The notes under the pieces are model-generated. The model ran no database searches and was not told the DNA's origin. It saw nothing but the letters and a program-made list of their open reading frames with translations. A DNA stretch of 64,000 nucleotides. Source: Lachnospiraceae bacterium (GTDB lineage: Bacteria; Bacillota; Clostridia; Lachnospirales; Lachnospiraceae). The DNA lies in assembly GCA_022510605.1 (NCBI GenBank), contig JAFLTB010000004.1, forward strand, positions 1-64,000, given 5' to 3'. The translations under genes and the position numbers were made by a program. Every line of letters begins with the position of its first letter. Position 1 is the stretch's first letter. Shown here piece by piece: positions 40,054 to 50,578 of this stretch.

Positions 40054-41418
40054 ATGTCTGGCAAATTGACAACACTTTCCGGCAGAATAAAGGAATGGAC
40101 ACAGTTTCATTTTTCGTCCTATAAAATAGATTTCATGAGCCTGAACCGCCTCCGCCTGAACTTAAATATCAGCGGCGGACTTCCGAACCGGACTCCCTAC
40201 ACAGAATTGACAAGAGAAAAGGAGCAGAAGCTTCATGACCTTCTGCAGGATGAATCCCTGACCTTTGATACTATGAAAATCGTGACAAATCCATATGGGC
40301 TGGCACCTTTGACCGCCATGGCCGTGTTCCACACGGAGACACCCTGCTGCCTCTCCTATACAGTGAAGGGCACCTCTTCGGACACCGACTACCACCATAC
40401 CTTTACCGAGCCGGTGACTACCCACATAGCTCCGATTTTTGGCCTGTATCCAGACACCGACAACATCCTTACGCTGGAACTCATCACCGAAGACACCGTC
40501 ACCGCCAGCCGCACCATCCGCATTAAGACCGGCCCTCTGCCACATCCGCTGGCCGACAATCCCGATGGCTCTTTTTATCCCTTCTGGCGGGACTGCGAAG
40601 GCACCATCCGCTATTTTCTCAATGTACCGGCCAGTGATGCCGGACTGACGGCTATTTCCGATAACCGGTTTTTGATGGCGGACGCCGCTATAAGAACCCG
40701 GACAGGGCAGTTCCCACTTCCAACCCATTTATACGAATTTGATCTTCTGGGACGGTTTTACCGTACCTTTTACATTGGCAGCGGCATTGATGCAATCTGC
40801 GAAGAAAAGGAGCCCTCTGGCAATCTAAACATTGTTACCAGTCCACACCTTAGAGAGGCCGAAAATACGCTGCTGGAATTGGAGCGCCAGACCGGGGCCG
40901 TGGCAAAATCCAGCGCCCTTTCTGACGCATTAAAAAACGATACCATACACACCGGCACCGTGTTAGACCGCTCCTATCTGGATGCCCTTTCCACTGAAAC
41001 CCTGGAAGCATTTTACCGACTTGAACGCTCCCTTGCGGATATTCCCTATGCTGTCTGCGGATGGCTTCCTGCCCCTACATTATACAAGGGGGCTTCCATT
41101 CAGACGGCGGCCGCCGTATCTTTAGAATATATGGCGGAACACTATGACATGCGCTTTGCCATCTCCGGTGACGCACTTTATCTTACTACCACCGGCAGCC
41201 AGCTGCTGGAAATTCTTTTTACCAAATATGACCGCATTTATCAGTTGGATTTGTCCGGTCTGCCGCCGGAGGATGACCGTTATGCCAACTATTCCTATAC
41301 CATGGCGGTGCCTTTTACGGAAATGCACAGCGGCACGTACTCCATCATCCTGCGCTTTGTAGATGGCGGCCAGGAGGTACTGGCCGATACGGTTACGCTG
41401 TCACGAACCCGTCAATAA
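40054..41418 (+). CDS. Degenerate aryl-sulfotransferase-like paralogue lacking the catalytic propeller region
   Basis: NPYGLAPLTAMAVFHTETPCCLSYTVKG...IAPIFGLYPDTDN...IRIKTGPLP matches the ASST ORF at 31085-33097; catalytic HH, DWxH and QH segments absent. Confidence 0.7.
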   Translation: MSGKLTTLSGRIKEWTQFHFSSYKIDFMSLNRLRLNLNISGGLPNRTPYTELTREKEQKLHDLLQDESLTFDTMKIVTNPYGLAPLTAMAVFHTETPCCLSYTVKGTSSDTDYHHTFTEPVTTHIAPIFGLYPDTDNILTLELITEDTVTASRTIRIKTGPLPHPLADNPDGSFYPFWRDCEGTIRYFLNVPASDAGLTAISDNRFLMADAAIRTRTGQFPLPTHLYEFDLLGRFYRTFYIGSGIDAICEEKEPSGNLNIVTSPHLREAENTLLELERQTGAVAKSSALSDALKNDTIHTGTVLDRSYLDALSTETLEAFYRLERSLADIPYAVCGWLPAPTLYKGASIQTAAAVSLEYMAEHYDMRFAISGDALYLTTTGSQLLEILFTKYDRIYQLDLSGLPPEDDRYANYSYTMAVPFTEMHSGTYSIILRFVDGGQEVLADTVTLSRTRQ

Positions 41419-41460
41419 AAAAATCTGGGAAAAGTCCTGACCTTTTCTCCCAGATTTTTT
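41417..41460. terminator. Bidirectional terminator
   Basis: AAAAAAATCTGGGAAAAG-tcctgac-CTTTTCTCCCAGATTTTTT. Confidence 0.85.
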
Positions 41461-41496
41461 CTATTAATCCTTATTATTTAATCCTTATTCTATCCC

Positions 41497-42540
41497 TCAC
41501 TCCACCATATCCCAGCGCAGCTGCACATCCTGGGCAATATCCTGAGCCGCTGTCCGCCCCAGCAGTTTTTCATACTCTACGGCCAGAATCTCTCCTGTGC
41601 CCGGACGCTTCACCCAGAGATTATCTTTTGTAAAGACCTCTCCCTTTTTCACCGGTGCAATGGTCACCGCAGTAGCAAAGGCAAAATCAATGGTTACCTG
41701 TTCTTCTGCCAGTGCTTTCTTCTCCCCCCCAAACATCTGAGGAATTTCCGCCGCCGCCAGCAATAAATCTGCCAGGGCTGCCTCGTCCATGGAACATGGC
41801 ACATCCGGGCCGTTTCGCTCCATGGTGTCGGTAAAATGCCGCTCCACTACACTGGCTCCCAGCGCCATGGCCGCCTTGCAGGCGTTATTATTCATGGTAT
41901 GATCGGAAAGCCCTACGGGAATCCCCGGAAATTCTTTCATCATCTCCAGCATGGCTCCCAGTCTTACCTGCTCTGGCCTTGTGGGATACAGATTGGTGGT
42001 GTGCATCAGGGCATAGGGCACACCACGCCGCTCCAAAATCTCCACCGCCTGGCTGATGGCTGGTATGTCGTTCATTCCTGTGGATACAATCATGGGCTTG
42101 CCAAAGGACGCCACATGGTCCAACAGAGGATAATTGTTTAACTCCCCTGAGCCAATTTTATAAGCCGCCACACCAAATTCCTCTAACCGGTCTGCCGCCG
42201 CCCGGGAGAAGGGCGTACTGAGAAACACCATACCAAGACTCTCGGTATAGCGTTTCATCTCCTGTTCCTCTTCCCGGTTCAGGGCACATCCTGCCATTAT
42301 CTCATAGATGGAAATATCGGCATTTCCCGGTATCACCTTTTTGGCGGCGGCGGACATCTCATCCTCCACAATATGGGTCTGGTGCTTAATCAGCCTGGCG
42401 CCTGCCCGGTGGGCCGCATCCACCATTTCCCTGGCAGTCTCCAGATTCCCACCGTGGTTAATACCGATTTCCGGAATGACTAAGGGCCGGCAGCCCTCTC
42501 CCACCTCAATGCTTCCAATTGAAAATGTTTTTCTTCCCAT
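41497..42540 (-). CDS. N-acetylneuraminate synthase family protein with SAF domain
   Basis: [34 protein letters not shown]...FSTPFSR-like, [13 protein letters not shown]...VSTGM...SDHT; C-term SAF. Confidence 0.9.
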   Translation of the reverse strand: MGRKTFSIGSIEVGEGCRPLVIPEIGINHGGNLETAREMVDAAHRAGARLIKHQTHIVEDEMSAAAKKVIPGNADISIYEIMAGCALNREEEQEMKRYTESLGMVFLSTPFSRAAADRLEEFGVAAYKIGSGELNNYPLLDHVASFGKPMIVSTGMNDIPAISQAVEILERRGVPYALMHTTNLYPTRPEQVRLGAMLEMMKEFPGIPVGLSDHTMNNNACKAAMALGASVVERHFTDTMERNGPDVPCSMDEAALADLLLAAAEIPQMFGGEKKALAEEQVTIDFAFATAVTIAPVKKGEVFTKDNLWVKRPGTGEILAVEYEKLLGRTAAQDIAQDVQLRWDMVE

Positions 42541-42555
42541 GCTAACCTCTCTTTT

Positions 42556-43290
42556 TTATTCCACTACCTCATACAGATAGCGCCGTCCTTCTTTTCCAGT
42601 TCTTTTTACAACCCCAAGATGATGCAATATATTCAATGCCGTCTGTGCCCTCTTTACCGTTAACTTTGAGGCCTTCGCATATTCTCTTGCACCAAATTCC
42701 TCCAGCTGGGGAGGCACAAACATCCGGTAGTCCTCCAGACAGTCCACATGGATTTCCTCCACCAACTCCAACGGCACCCGGTCATGGCGGCAGGAACCCT
42801 TTTTCCGGTCCTGGCTCCAGCCGTTGAGAAGCCGGTATTCCTCCACGTCAATCAGGAGAATGCAGAGAGACAGATTGGGATTTTTCAAAAAACTTTTTAT
42901 TTTATACAATTCCTTGAAAATCTCGTAGGGCGTCCCCTTCTTTGGCGACTTCCGCCGGTCTGTGACTTCCCCTGTCTCCTCGTCAATCCACCGCAGCCAT
43001 TTGGTGGCAGGCACCGGATACACAATGGTGACATGATACCGGGGCAGAAAGGTCTCTAACTTAGCCCGCATAGTATTAAAATTCGCCGTCTGGATTTCAA
43101 AAACCTGGCCTTCCCGGTATATATCTGCTACATATCCTTCCAACGGCACTTCATGAAAATCCTCTTCCGGTTCCACATAATTTTTAACCACGGCATGGAG
43201 CGTCTTTTCTCCCAGCGTCCCAATGCCGTGGTTTTCATGTTCTCTGGATAGAATTTTCGCCGCCGCCTGATTAAAGATTGCTCTGTCCAT
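42556..43290 (-). CDS. Conserved uncharacterised protein, possible PD-(D/E)xK-like fold with C-terminal winged helix
   Basis: [21 protein letters not shown]...[20 protein letters not shown]-term [24 protein letters not shown]. Confidence 0.6.
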   Translation of the reverse strand: MDRAIFNQAAAKILSREHENHGIGTLGEKTLHAVVKNYVEPEEDFHEVPLEGYVADIYREGQVFEIQTANFNTMRAKLETFLPRYHVTIVYPVPATKWLRWIDEETGEVTDRRKSPKKGTPYEIFKELYKIKSFLKNPNLSLCILLIDVEEYRLLNGWSQDRKKGSCRHDRVPLELVEEIHVDCLEDYRMFVPPQLEEFGAREYAKASKLTVKRAQTALNILHHLGVVKRTGKEGRRYLYEVVE

Positions 43291-43978
43291 AGTAGGCATT
43301 GGCTCCATGTTTCCTGAAATAATGTTTATCCAACAAATACTGTGGTGCACACGCTGCCTGCGGATTCAGCGTCAGCGTGTGATGTGCCATTTCCGCCACC
43401 TTGTCCAAAACCACTGCATTGTAAACAGCGTTGGCTGGTGAAGTTCCCCAGGCAAAAGGGCCGTGATTTTTCACCACAATCCCCGGCACCTCCATAGGGT
43501 CCTTGTCGGCAATGGTTTCAATGATAACAAGACCGGTATTTCTCTCGTAGCCCAGACTGATTTCCTCTGCTGTCAAATCTCTGGTGCAGGGAATGTCTCC
43601 ATAAAAATAGTCGGCATGTGTGGTTCCCAGTGCCGGAATCGCTCTTCCTGCCTGGGCAAAGGCCACCGCCCAGGTGGAATGGGTATGTACTACCCCGGCT
43701 AACGACGGATAGGCCCGGTACAATTCGATGTGAGTGGCGGTATCCGAGGATGGGCGGTATTTTCCTTCCACTACATTCTGGTCAAAATCCACTACTACCA
43801 TATCCTCTGGCGACAACTCATCGTATTCCACACCGCTGGGTTTAATCACAACATAGTTGTTCTCCCGGTCAATGCCGCTGACATTTCCCCAGGTATAGAT
43901 TACCAGTCCCTTTTTCTGAAGTTCCATGTTTGCTTCGTATACTTCTTTTTTTAACTGCTCTAACATTTTTTCCTCCAT
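43271..43978 (-). CDS. araD: L-ribulose-5-phosphate 4-epimerase
   Basis: [16 protein letters not shown]...[12 protein letters not shown]...[52 protein letters not shown]. Confidence 0.95.
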   Translation of the reverse strand: MEEKMLEQLKKEVYEANMELQKKGLVIYTWGNVSGIDRENNYVVIKPSGVEYDELSPEDMVVVDFDQNVVEGKYRPSSDTATHIELYRAYPSLAGVVHTHSTWAVAFAQAGRAIPALGTTHADYFYGDIPCTRDLTAEEISLGYERNTGLVIIETIADKDPMEVPGIVVKNHGPFAWGTSPANAVYNAVVLDKVAEMAHHTLTLNPQAACAPQYLLDKHYFRKHGANAYYGQSNL

Positions 43979-43982
43979 TCTG

Positions 43983-44960
43983 TCAGGCTTTATGACTATA
44001 AGGCTCTATGGTCTGAATCGTGCCATCCTCGTTATAATGAAGTTCCGTATATTTCACCGTACGTCTATGATTGATTCCCTTGGAAAGTTCACAATCATGG
44101 TAGAACAGGTACCATTTGCCATTATACTCTACAATGGAGTGGTGCGTAGTCCAGCCAATCACCGGCTCAAGAATACGTCCCCGATAGGTAAATGGCCCAT
44201 CCGGATTTTCGCTGGTGGCATATACAACATAATGGGTGGTTCCTGTGGAATAGGATAAATAGTACAGACCATTGTACTTGTGCATCCACGCTCCCTCAAA
44301 AAACCGGCAGTCCTCATTTTCCGCCGTAATCGGCTGTCCATTTTCATCCAAAACCGTAAGGTGCTTTGGCTCGCTCTTAAAGGATTTCATATCCTCTGAC
44401 AGTTCTGCAAACATCGGCCCAAGAGCCGGCTCGCTTCCCTGTGGCCCCGGAGTTTCCGCAAAAGAACCGGTCTGCCATTTTTCCAGCTGGCCGCCCCAGA
44501 GCCCGCCATAGTATATGTATGCTCTTCCATCATCATCTACCAGTACGGCAGGGTCAATGCTGTAGCTTCCTTCAATGTAGTTTGGCTCCGGCTCAAAAGG
44601 TCCCACCGGACTTTTACTGGTGGCAACGCCAATACGGAAAATGCCATCCTTATCTCTTGCCGGGAAATACAGATAATATGTATCGTTTTTAAAAGCGGCA
44701 TCCGGCGCCCACATCTGCTTGCTCACCCATGGCACGTCCTTCATATGCAGCGCTTCTCCGTTATCCACACATGGCGCTTCCAGATTATCCATGGACAGAA
44801 TATGGTAATCCTCCATAAGATATTCATCGCCCTCATCGTTATCCTCTCCGTCGTGTGGAAGATCATGGGACGGATACACATATATCTTCCCATTAAATAC
44901 ATGAGCAGACGGATCTGCTGTAAAAATATTTGTCACCAGAGGTTCTCTTTCCTTGCTCAT
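43983..44960 (-). CDS. Glycoside hydrolase family 43 enzyme
   Basis: [25 protein letters not shown]...[19 protein letters not shown]...[20 protein letters not shown]. Confidence 0.92.
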   Translation of the reverse strand: MSKEREPLVTNIFTADPSAHVFNGKIYVYPSHDLPHDGEDNDEGDEYLMEDYHILSMDNLEAPCVDNGEALHMKDVPWVSKQMWAPDAAFKNDTYYLYFPARDKDGIFRIGVATSKSPVGPFEPEPNYIEGSYSIDPAVLVDDDGRAYIYYGGLWGGQLEKWQTGSFAETPGPQGSEPALGPMFAELSEDMKSFKSEPKHLTVLDENGQPITAENEDCRFFEGAWMHKYNGLYYLSYSTGTTHYVVYATSENPDGPFTYRGRILEPVIGWTTHHSIVEYNGKWYLFYHDCELSKGINHRRTVKYTELHYNEDGTIQTIEPYSHKA

Positions 44961-45147
44961 TATTCAGCCTCCTTATCTATAGAAATTTAGGTTTATTGCT
45001 TTCTTTCATTAAATCACACCTACCCAAAAAAGTCAATCCACCGCCATATAAATTGCTCTTTTTCTTTATCAATCTCCCACTGGTTCTTCCCGGGTTTTTA
45101 TGTTACACTATCCTTTGAAGCAAACACCAAAAGAAAGAAGGAAAACC

Positions 45148-46119
45148 ATGGATAATTTTTTATACAGCATTAACGCCACCCTGCCGATTTTTCTCATGAT
45201 CATTCTCGGCAAATTCCTCAGCCGTATCCACCTGATTGACGGGCATTTTATCAAAACAGCCGATAAATACGTCTTTACCGTTGCCCTGCCGGCGCTGATA
45301 TTCCGGGATTTGACAGAGAACGATATCCGGCAGAACTTTGACGGCGGCTATGTGCTGTTTTGCTTCCTTGTCACTCTGGTTAGCATTCTTGCCATCTGGG
45401 GACTGACAGAAATCTTTATGAAAAAGGAAGAGGAAAGGGGGGCCTTTATTCAGGCTTCCTACCGAAGCAGTGCCGCTATCCTTGGCCTGGCTTTTATTAA
45501 CAATATGTACAATGGCGCCGGGATGGCTCCCCTGATGATTATTGGCGCTGTTCCCCTCTTTAACATTTTTGCCGTTATTATTCTGACCCTGAAGGGCGGC
45601 AGGGACAATCCGGATTCTTCTTTGTCGGAGGACACGGCCCTGGCTCATACCTTTGGAAAAACCATTCTGGATGTTTTCAAAAATCCTATTTTACTCAGCA
45701 TTTTAATTGCTCTTCCCTTTGCCTTTTTGAACCTGCATTTCCCGGTGTTTGTCGACAAGACCATCAGCAGCATTGGAAACACCGCCACCCCGCTGGCGCT
45801 GATTTCCATTGGCGCTGGTTTTGAGGGAAGAAAAGCTATAAAAAAAATAAAGCCTACGATTGTGGCTTCTTTTATCAAACTGATTTTACTGGCGGCGCTG
45901 TTTCTTCCCCTGGCCATCTATCTTGGCTACCGCAATCAGGAGCTGATGGCGATTCTCATTATGCTGGCCTCCCCCACCACTGTGGCCTGCTACATCATGG
46001 CAAAAAACACAGGGAATGACAGCACCCTGACTTCCAGCATCATTGTCCTAACTACCCTGCTATCTTCCATTACCCTCACTCTGTGGATTTTTCTCCTCCG
46101 CTCCTTTGGTGTGCTGTAA
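45148..46119 (+). CDS. AEC (auxin efflux carrier) family permease
   Basis: LPIFLMIILGKFLSRIHLID...; ten-TM-like hydrophobic pattern; ASPTTVACYIMAK. Confidence 0.85.
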   Translation: MDNFLYSINATLPIFLMIILGKFLSRIHLIDGHFIKTADKYVFTVALPALIFRDLTENDIRQNFDGGYVLFCFLVTLVSILAIWGLTEIFMKKEEERGAFIQASYRSSAAILGLAFINNMYNGAGMAPLMIIGAVPLFNIFAVIILTLKGGRDNPDSSLSEDTALAHTFGKTILDVFKNPILLSILIALPFAFLNLHFPVFVDKTISSIGNTATPLALISIGAGFEGRKAIKKIKPTIVASFIKLILLAALFLPLAIYLGYRNQELMAILIMLASPTTVACYIMAKNTGNDSTLTSSIIVLTTLLSSITLTLWIFLLRSFGVL

Positions 46120-46773
46120 GAGCATTCCTGCCAGCATGGAGAGAGCAACTGCCGTGTGGGTAAGCATTAACAGCCTGCCAAGGTCCATCTCCAGAAACAA
46201 TAATACATATTCTACGGTCATCTGAATGACCGTGGTGATTCTGGCCCTTTTCCCATAGACCTCTCTTTCCAGTGAATCCAATGGTTTTTTCACTGCTTCC
46301 ACTGGAGCAGACAAGAAAATAAAGACGCCTGCGGCCAGCCCCCACAGCAGGAGAGGCCAGGAGGCACGAGCCCCCGTTGTGAACCAATGGGCCAGCCAGG
46401 CATTTCCAAATATTACTGACACCAGCACAGCGGAGGACAGGAAAAAGCAGTGCGATGAATTACTGCTATGATATCCCCCGGCGTACCGGCGCAGTGTCAT
46501 AAATGCAATTTCAAAGACCAGAACTTCCAGCCACTGGCCGCTGATTATGGCAACAAGAAGTGTCATCGCCAGATTTGCCGCCTGGCTTTTTAACAATTCC
46601 ATGCTGTACTGCCGCAAAGCGGCGTCTTCCATTATCTTTTTCTTCTCTTCCCTGCTTTCAGCAACATTTTTTATCCCGAACAATCTTCCCGATTTTTTAC
46701 TGTTCATGTACCCCTCCATGTTGCATACGAAATCCCCACCGGCAATTCTAAAACTGCCGGCGGGCAAATCCAT
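46060..46773 (-). CDS. agrB: AgrB-like pro-peptide processing membrane protease
   Basis: RRYAGGYHSSNSSHCFFLSS contains the AgrB His/Cys catalytic pair; TM segments. Confidence 0.9.
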   Translation of the reverse strand: MDLPAGSFRIAGGDFVCNMEGYMNSKKSGRLFGIKNVAESREEKKKIMEDAALRQYSMELLKSQAANLAMTLLVAIISGQWLEVLVFEIAFMTLRRYAGGYHSSNSSHCFFLSSAVLVSVIFGNAWLAHWFTTGARASWPLLLWGLAAGVFIFLSAPVEAVKKPLDSLEREVYGKRARITTVIQMTVEYVLLFLEMDLGRLLMLTHTAVALSMLAGMLLQHTKGAEEKNPQSEGNGR

Positions 46774-46777
46774 TCTG

Positions 46778-47395
46778 CTAAAATTTTGTTATCATTACAT
46801 TCAGCAGCACTTCGTACAGCCATTTATATTTCCGATTTACGGAAACCATACTGGCACATACGTAGGCACACGCAAATAGTAGCGCAGAAATCATAAGAAA
46901 GAAATTTAACACGCTTCCAATCTCCACATAAGAAAAAATTCCATCCCCCCAATACAGACAGGCCAGCGATACAGTACCAGTCAGGGCAATAATCAGAAAA
47001 CAAAATATTTTCTCTTTCCTTTTCCGCTCCTGTTCATCTTCTGTAATTCTTGCCTTTACCTCGTCAATCACTAAGCCAAGCTTATTGTAGGTGTCAATGT
47101 CCAGAAAATACAAAACTTTTTCCATACATTCCATTTCTCTGGCGTATTCTACCAAGCTTTGTGTGGATTTCCATTTGCTTCCGCGACATTCACAGTAGAA
47201 TAGCAGAAATGCCAAAACCAGGCCAAACAGGTTTAAACCCGTCTGCACAAACAAATTATGTGTATGCAGCTGGTTTAACACGAGCAATAAGATTGTCAAA
47301 ACGAGAAAGAACAAGCCTCGTTGTTTCGTACTCTCCCGTCCAACTAATTTTGTTTCTTTCATTTTTTCATATTCGACTAAAATAATGTCACCCAC
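46778..47395 (-). CDS. Four-TM-like membrane protein of the agr locus, unknown function
   Basis: Hydrophobic segments GLFFLVLTILLLVLNQL, GLNLFGLVLAFLLFYCE, IFCFLIIALTGTVSLACLYW, FFLMISALLFACAYVC; sits between agrB and agrD. Confidence 0.7.
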   Translation of the reverse strand: MGDIILVEYEKMKETKLVGRESTKQRGLFFLVLTILLLVLNQLHTHNLFVQTGLNLFGLVLAFLLFYCECRGSKWKSTQSLVEYAREMECMEKVLYFLDIDTYNKLGLVIDEVKARITEDEQERKRKEKIFCFLIIALTGTVSLACLYWGDGIFSYVEIGSVLNFFLMISALLFACAYVCASMVSVNRKYKWLYEVLLNVMITKF

Positions 47396-47449
47396 TAGTA
47401 CATTTCCTCCTTTTCCATTTCTGATTTTCTACTTTAAAAAATTTCTTTT

Positions 47450-47599
47450 TTAAAATTTGCGCAGCGCTTTTACAGCGTCCGGCTCCTCAGACTGTCCAAA
47501 GATCCAGTGACAGCAGGAATTGGCCGTCATGGCTGTCAGTGCCAGTGCCAATGACGCCAGAACACCACTGTTCGTGCATTTTTTAATAAGTGCTTTCAT
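47450..47599 (-). CDS. agrD: AgrD-like cyclic lactone autoinducer precursor (49 aa), not in the ORF track
   Basis: MKALIKKCTNSGVLASLALALTAMTANSCCHWIFGQSEEPDAVKALRKF; amphipathic leader, C-x-x-x-F core, acidic/proline tail; RBS AGGGAGGTG. Confidence 0.88.
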   Translation of the reverse strand: MKALIKKCTNSGVLASLALALTAMTANSCCHWIFGQSEEPDAVKALRKF

Positions 47600-47641
47600 T
47601 GTATCACCTCCCTGTAAAAATATTAAGTTACTACATTTTTA

Positions 47642-47670
47642 TTTATACAGAATTTGCATTTGATTTACAA
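47642..47670 (-). promoter_or_regulatory. Predicted agrD promoter
   Basis: Minus strand TTGTAA (47665-47670)-N17-TATAAA (47642-47647). Confidence 0.6.
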
Positions 47671-47745
47671 GGCAGATGGCAAAAATGTATCATTTTTTGG
47701 CGATTTTGGTAATTTTTTGTCCTTGACAGGCCGGGGAAAGTAAAT

Positions 47746-48453
47746 TTACTCTATAAAATTCCTAAAATCTTCCTGAAACTGTTTCCATTTCCTGGGTGCA
47801 ATTCCCAGTTCTTCGTCATCGGTCAACCGGAGCATTCTTTTATTCACCCCCGTAATGTATTCCATATTTACAATATAACTGCCGTGGGGACAGGCAAAGC
47901 CATGGGGATGTATACTTTCATAAATATCACTGAGATGCTCCGATACCAGAACCTCCCTATTCCCGTCCATGTGAATTAACGTGCCTCTCTTTTGCTTTTC
48001 ACAGTACATAATATCTGGTACTTCCAGATAGATTTTATCCGGGCCGGCATGAAATTCCTGATACTGGCACCTTCTCATATACTCCTCTATTACCTCGGCA
48101 ACCTGTTTTTCCACCTTTTCTTTTCCCTCATCCTTGCGGATATAACGGTAAATATTCATCTTAAACGTATCGGCAGCCGGGGTGCCCATATTGGTGCAAA
48201 AACTCACCAGCGCTTTGGTATTTTCCTTCCGGAACCTCTCCATAAAAGCATTGCCGTCGCCATCCGGCAACTGCACATCCATAAACAGAATATCCAGTTC
48301 CTTTCGATTGGACGCAGAAAAGAGACTGCTGCCATCGCTGTAGAAAAAGATTCCCACCTTGTCCTCCGTCAACACACACTTACGGATTATCTTTGTCAGA
48401 TAATTTCGGTAAAGTTCATCGTCTTCACATATGCCAATCCGGCATAATTTCAT
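47746..48453 (-). CDS. LytTR-type response regulator
   Basis: RIGICEDDELYRNYLTKII...LDILFMDVQLPDGDGNAFM; C-terminal LytTR. Confidence 0.9.
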   Translation of the reverse strand: MKLCRIGICEDDELYRNYLTKIIRKCVLTEDKVGIFFYSDGSSLFSASNRKELDILFMDVQLPDGDGNAFMERFRKENTKALVSFCTNMGTPAADTFKMNIYRYIRKDEGKEKVEKQVAEVIEEYMRRCQYQEFHAGPDKIYLEVPDIMYCEKQKRGTLIHMDGNREVLVSEHLSDIYESIHPHGFACPHGSYIVNMEYITGVNKRMLRLTDDEELGIAPRKWKQFQEDFRNFIE

Positions 48454-48477
48454 TTTTACACTCCTCCTCGTTCCACA

Positions 48478-49800
48478 TCACCGGATACTCAATACCACCT
48501 GATGTATAAATATCTTGTTGTCGTAGGAAATACTTTCCACTCCATTTCGCTTCTTCACTGTTTTATTGATACTTTGCAATCCAAGTCCATGCATCCCCGC
48601 ATCTTTTTTACTGCTGATGAGCTGTCCACCCCGTATTTTGAGTTCCTCCTCATAATTATTTTCCACGCAGATAGATAAAAATGTGCCTCTGTTTTTCATC
48701 TGGATTTTTGTGCGGATATAGCCTCCCTCCGGTACTTTAGCCGCCGCTTCAATGGCATTATCCAAAAGGTTACCCAGTACCACAATGAGCTCTTCCGGCT
48801 TTATGCTTCCATTCTGAAGCACCGCATCCACTTCTGCCTGATAATCCAGGGCAAGACTTTCGGCTAACTCCTTCTTACTGTTCAATACAGCATTGATAAT
48901 ACTGTTTTGACAATACCTGGTATTGTTGGTATGTATAATCAGTTCATTCATGCTGTGAAGAACTTCTCTGGCCTTTCCGCTTTCACCGATTTCAATCAGA
49001 TTGTCTGCCGACTGCAAAATATGCTTTATATCATGCACATGCTGGAGGTTCTTCCGATTGATTTCCTCTAACTGCTGATAATGTTTTGCCTCCAGGGAGG
49101 CCTTCTGTTCACTGAGGGCAATGGCTTCCTTTAATTCCATGCTCTCTGCATACCCTTCAAAAATATACAGCAGTATGGCATTGGCAATCAATACCCCTAT
49201 ACTGCAGATTACTAACACGATACTCACCGACTGCCCGGCGACCTCTGAGCAGTAGGACATAACCAGAAACAAAATTAACAATGAGGATATCGGCATAATC
49301 AGATACGAGATAAAAACCCGGCCGGGAAGCCGGCCAATCCGTCCCTTTGACAACCCCTTTACAGCAAGCAGAAGAATGCAAAACGCAATGAGCTTACAGA
49401 TCATCGCCGCCATAATATAGCTCTGTAGGGAATTTCTGTTTTCCACCAGCTGCGCAAGGTCCGAGCCAAAGGTAAATACATAAAGTAACAATTCGCTGGC
49501 ACATTGCACAACGATAAAAAAGGTGACATAAACACCTTTCCACAAGATATTATTATCAAACAGTATATATACTGCGGCAAAATCAATTAAAAAACAGCAG
49601 AACAGTAAAAGGTCTGCTGGAAGCAGGGTGGACGCAGCAAAATTCGCCGCCACCATAATTCCCAGCACACAAAAGGTTTTCCATCCTTTCTGAAATCTCG
49701 GATGAAAAAAACTCTGCCCTGCCTCCCACAGCATAAACGCCTCAAAACTGCTGATACAGATATTTACAAAAATCAACAGATTGTCATACAACCATGCCAT
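48478..49800 (-). CDS. GHKL-domain sensor histidine kinase (AgrC-like)
   Basis: HVHDIKHILQSADNLIEIGE...ELIVVLGNLLDNAIEAAAKV...MHGLGLQSINKTVKKRNG. Confidence 0.9.
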   Translation of the reverse strand: MAWLYDNLLIFVNICISSFEAFMLWEAGQSFFHPRFQKGWKTFCVLGIMVAANFAASTLLPADLLLFCCFLIDFAAVYILFDNNILWKGVYVTFFIVVQCASELLLYVFTFGSDLAQLVENRNSLQSYIMAAMICKLIAFCILLLAVKGLSKGRIGRLPGRVFISYLIMPISSLLILFLVMSYCSEVAGQSVSIVLVICSIGVLIANAILLYIFEGYAESMELKEAIALSEQKASLEAKHYQQLEEINRKNLQHVHDIKHILQSADNLIEIGESGKAREVLHSMNELIIHTNNTRYCQNSIINAVLNSKKELAESLALDYQAEVDAVLQNGSIKPEELIVVLGNLLDNAIEAAAKVPEGGYIRTKIQMKNRGTFLSICVENNYEEELKIRGGQLISSKKDAGMHGLGLQSINKTVKKRNGVESISYDNKIFIHQVVLSIR

Positions 49801-49813
49801 GTTTTTTATCCTT

Positions 49814-50524
49814 TCAGTTTCTTTTTAATATAAATTTTCGGAATGCCATATCGAAACTCTTTCGATAGGATCTGGAAACATTTAATTCAACATTATCATC
49901 CATTTGCACATAAGACTTATTATAGCTTACCACATGCTCCATGCTAATCAGGTAACTGTTATGTGCCCTGGCAAATCCGGAACTTTCCAGCTCCCGGTCA
50001 ATCTCGCGAATATTTTTTTTTAAAAAATATTCGCCGCTCTCTCCTTTGCACACCGTATGTACCACACAACCATGCTTGGCAAGTTCAATATAAGAAATGT
50101 CATATATGGGAACCCGGATAATATCACCCTTTCTTTTGGCATAAATATACTTTGATGCCCGTCTTTCATGGCATTTGTGGATAATTTCCTCCAGTTCCCG
50201 TATGAGTTTATCCTGCCCCATATCCTTTAGCAGATAGCGAAATGGCTCCACGCGAAAAATTCCCGGTGTCGGCTCCTGGCTTCCCGTAAAAAATACCAGA
50301 AGGCTCCCCGTACCTTTTTCCCTCAGTTTGAGCGCCAGCTCCTCTCCCGACAACTTTGGCATGGAAAAATCCAGAAATATCACATCAAATTCCTTTTCAC
50401 TGTCTAAAAATTTCAGTTCATCCGTAAAAATTTCCGTACTGATTCCCAAAAAATTTTCCTGCAGGCAGTCCTTGAGTTTTTCCGCATCTTCCTTTACATC
50501 ATCGCAAATCGCCACTTCTATCAT
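49814..50524 (-). CDS. LytTR-type response regulator (AgrA-like)
   Basis: MIEVAICDDVKEDAEKLKDCL...FDVIFLDFSMPKLSGEELAL; LytTR: YDISYIELAKHGCVVHT...FARAHNSYLISMEHVVSY. Confidence 0.9.
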   Translation of the reverse strand: MIEVAICDDVKEDAEKLKDCLQENFLGISTEIFTDELKFLDSEKEFDVIFLDFSMPKLSGEELALKLREKGTGSLLVFFTGSQEPTPGIFRVEPFRYLLKDMGQDKLIRELEEIIHKCHERRASKYIYAKRKGDIIRVPIYDISYIELAKHGCVVHTVCKGESGEYFLKKNIREIDRELESSGFARAHNSYLISMEHVVSYNKSYVQMDDNVELNVSRSYRKSFDMAFRKFILKRN

Positions 50525-50578
50525 TCGGTTAATCCTCTCCTTATGCTTCTGTGTCATTGCCGGCAAAGCAACGCCATG

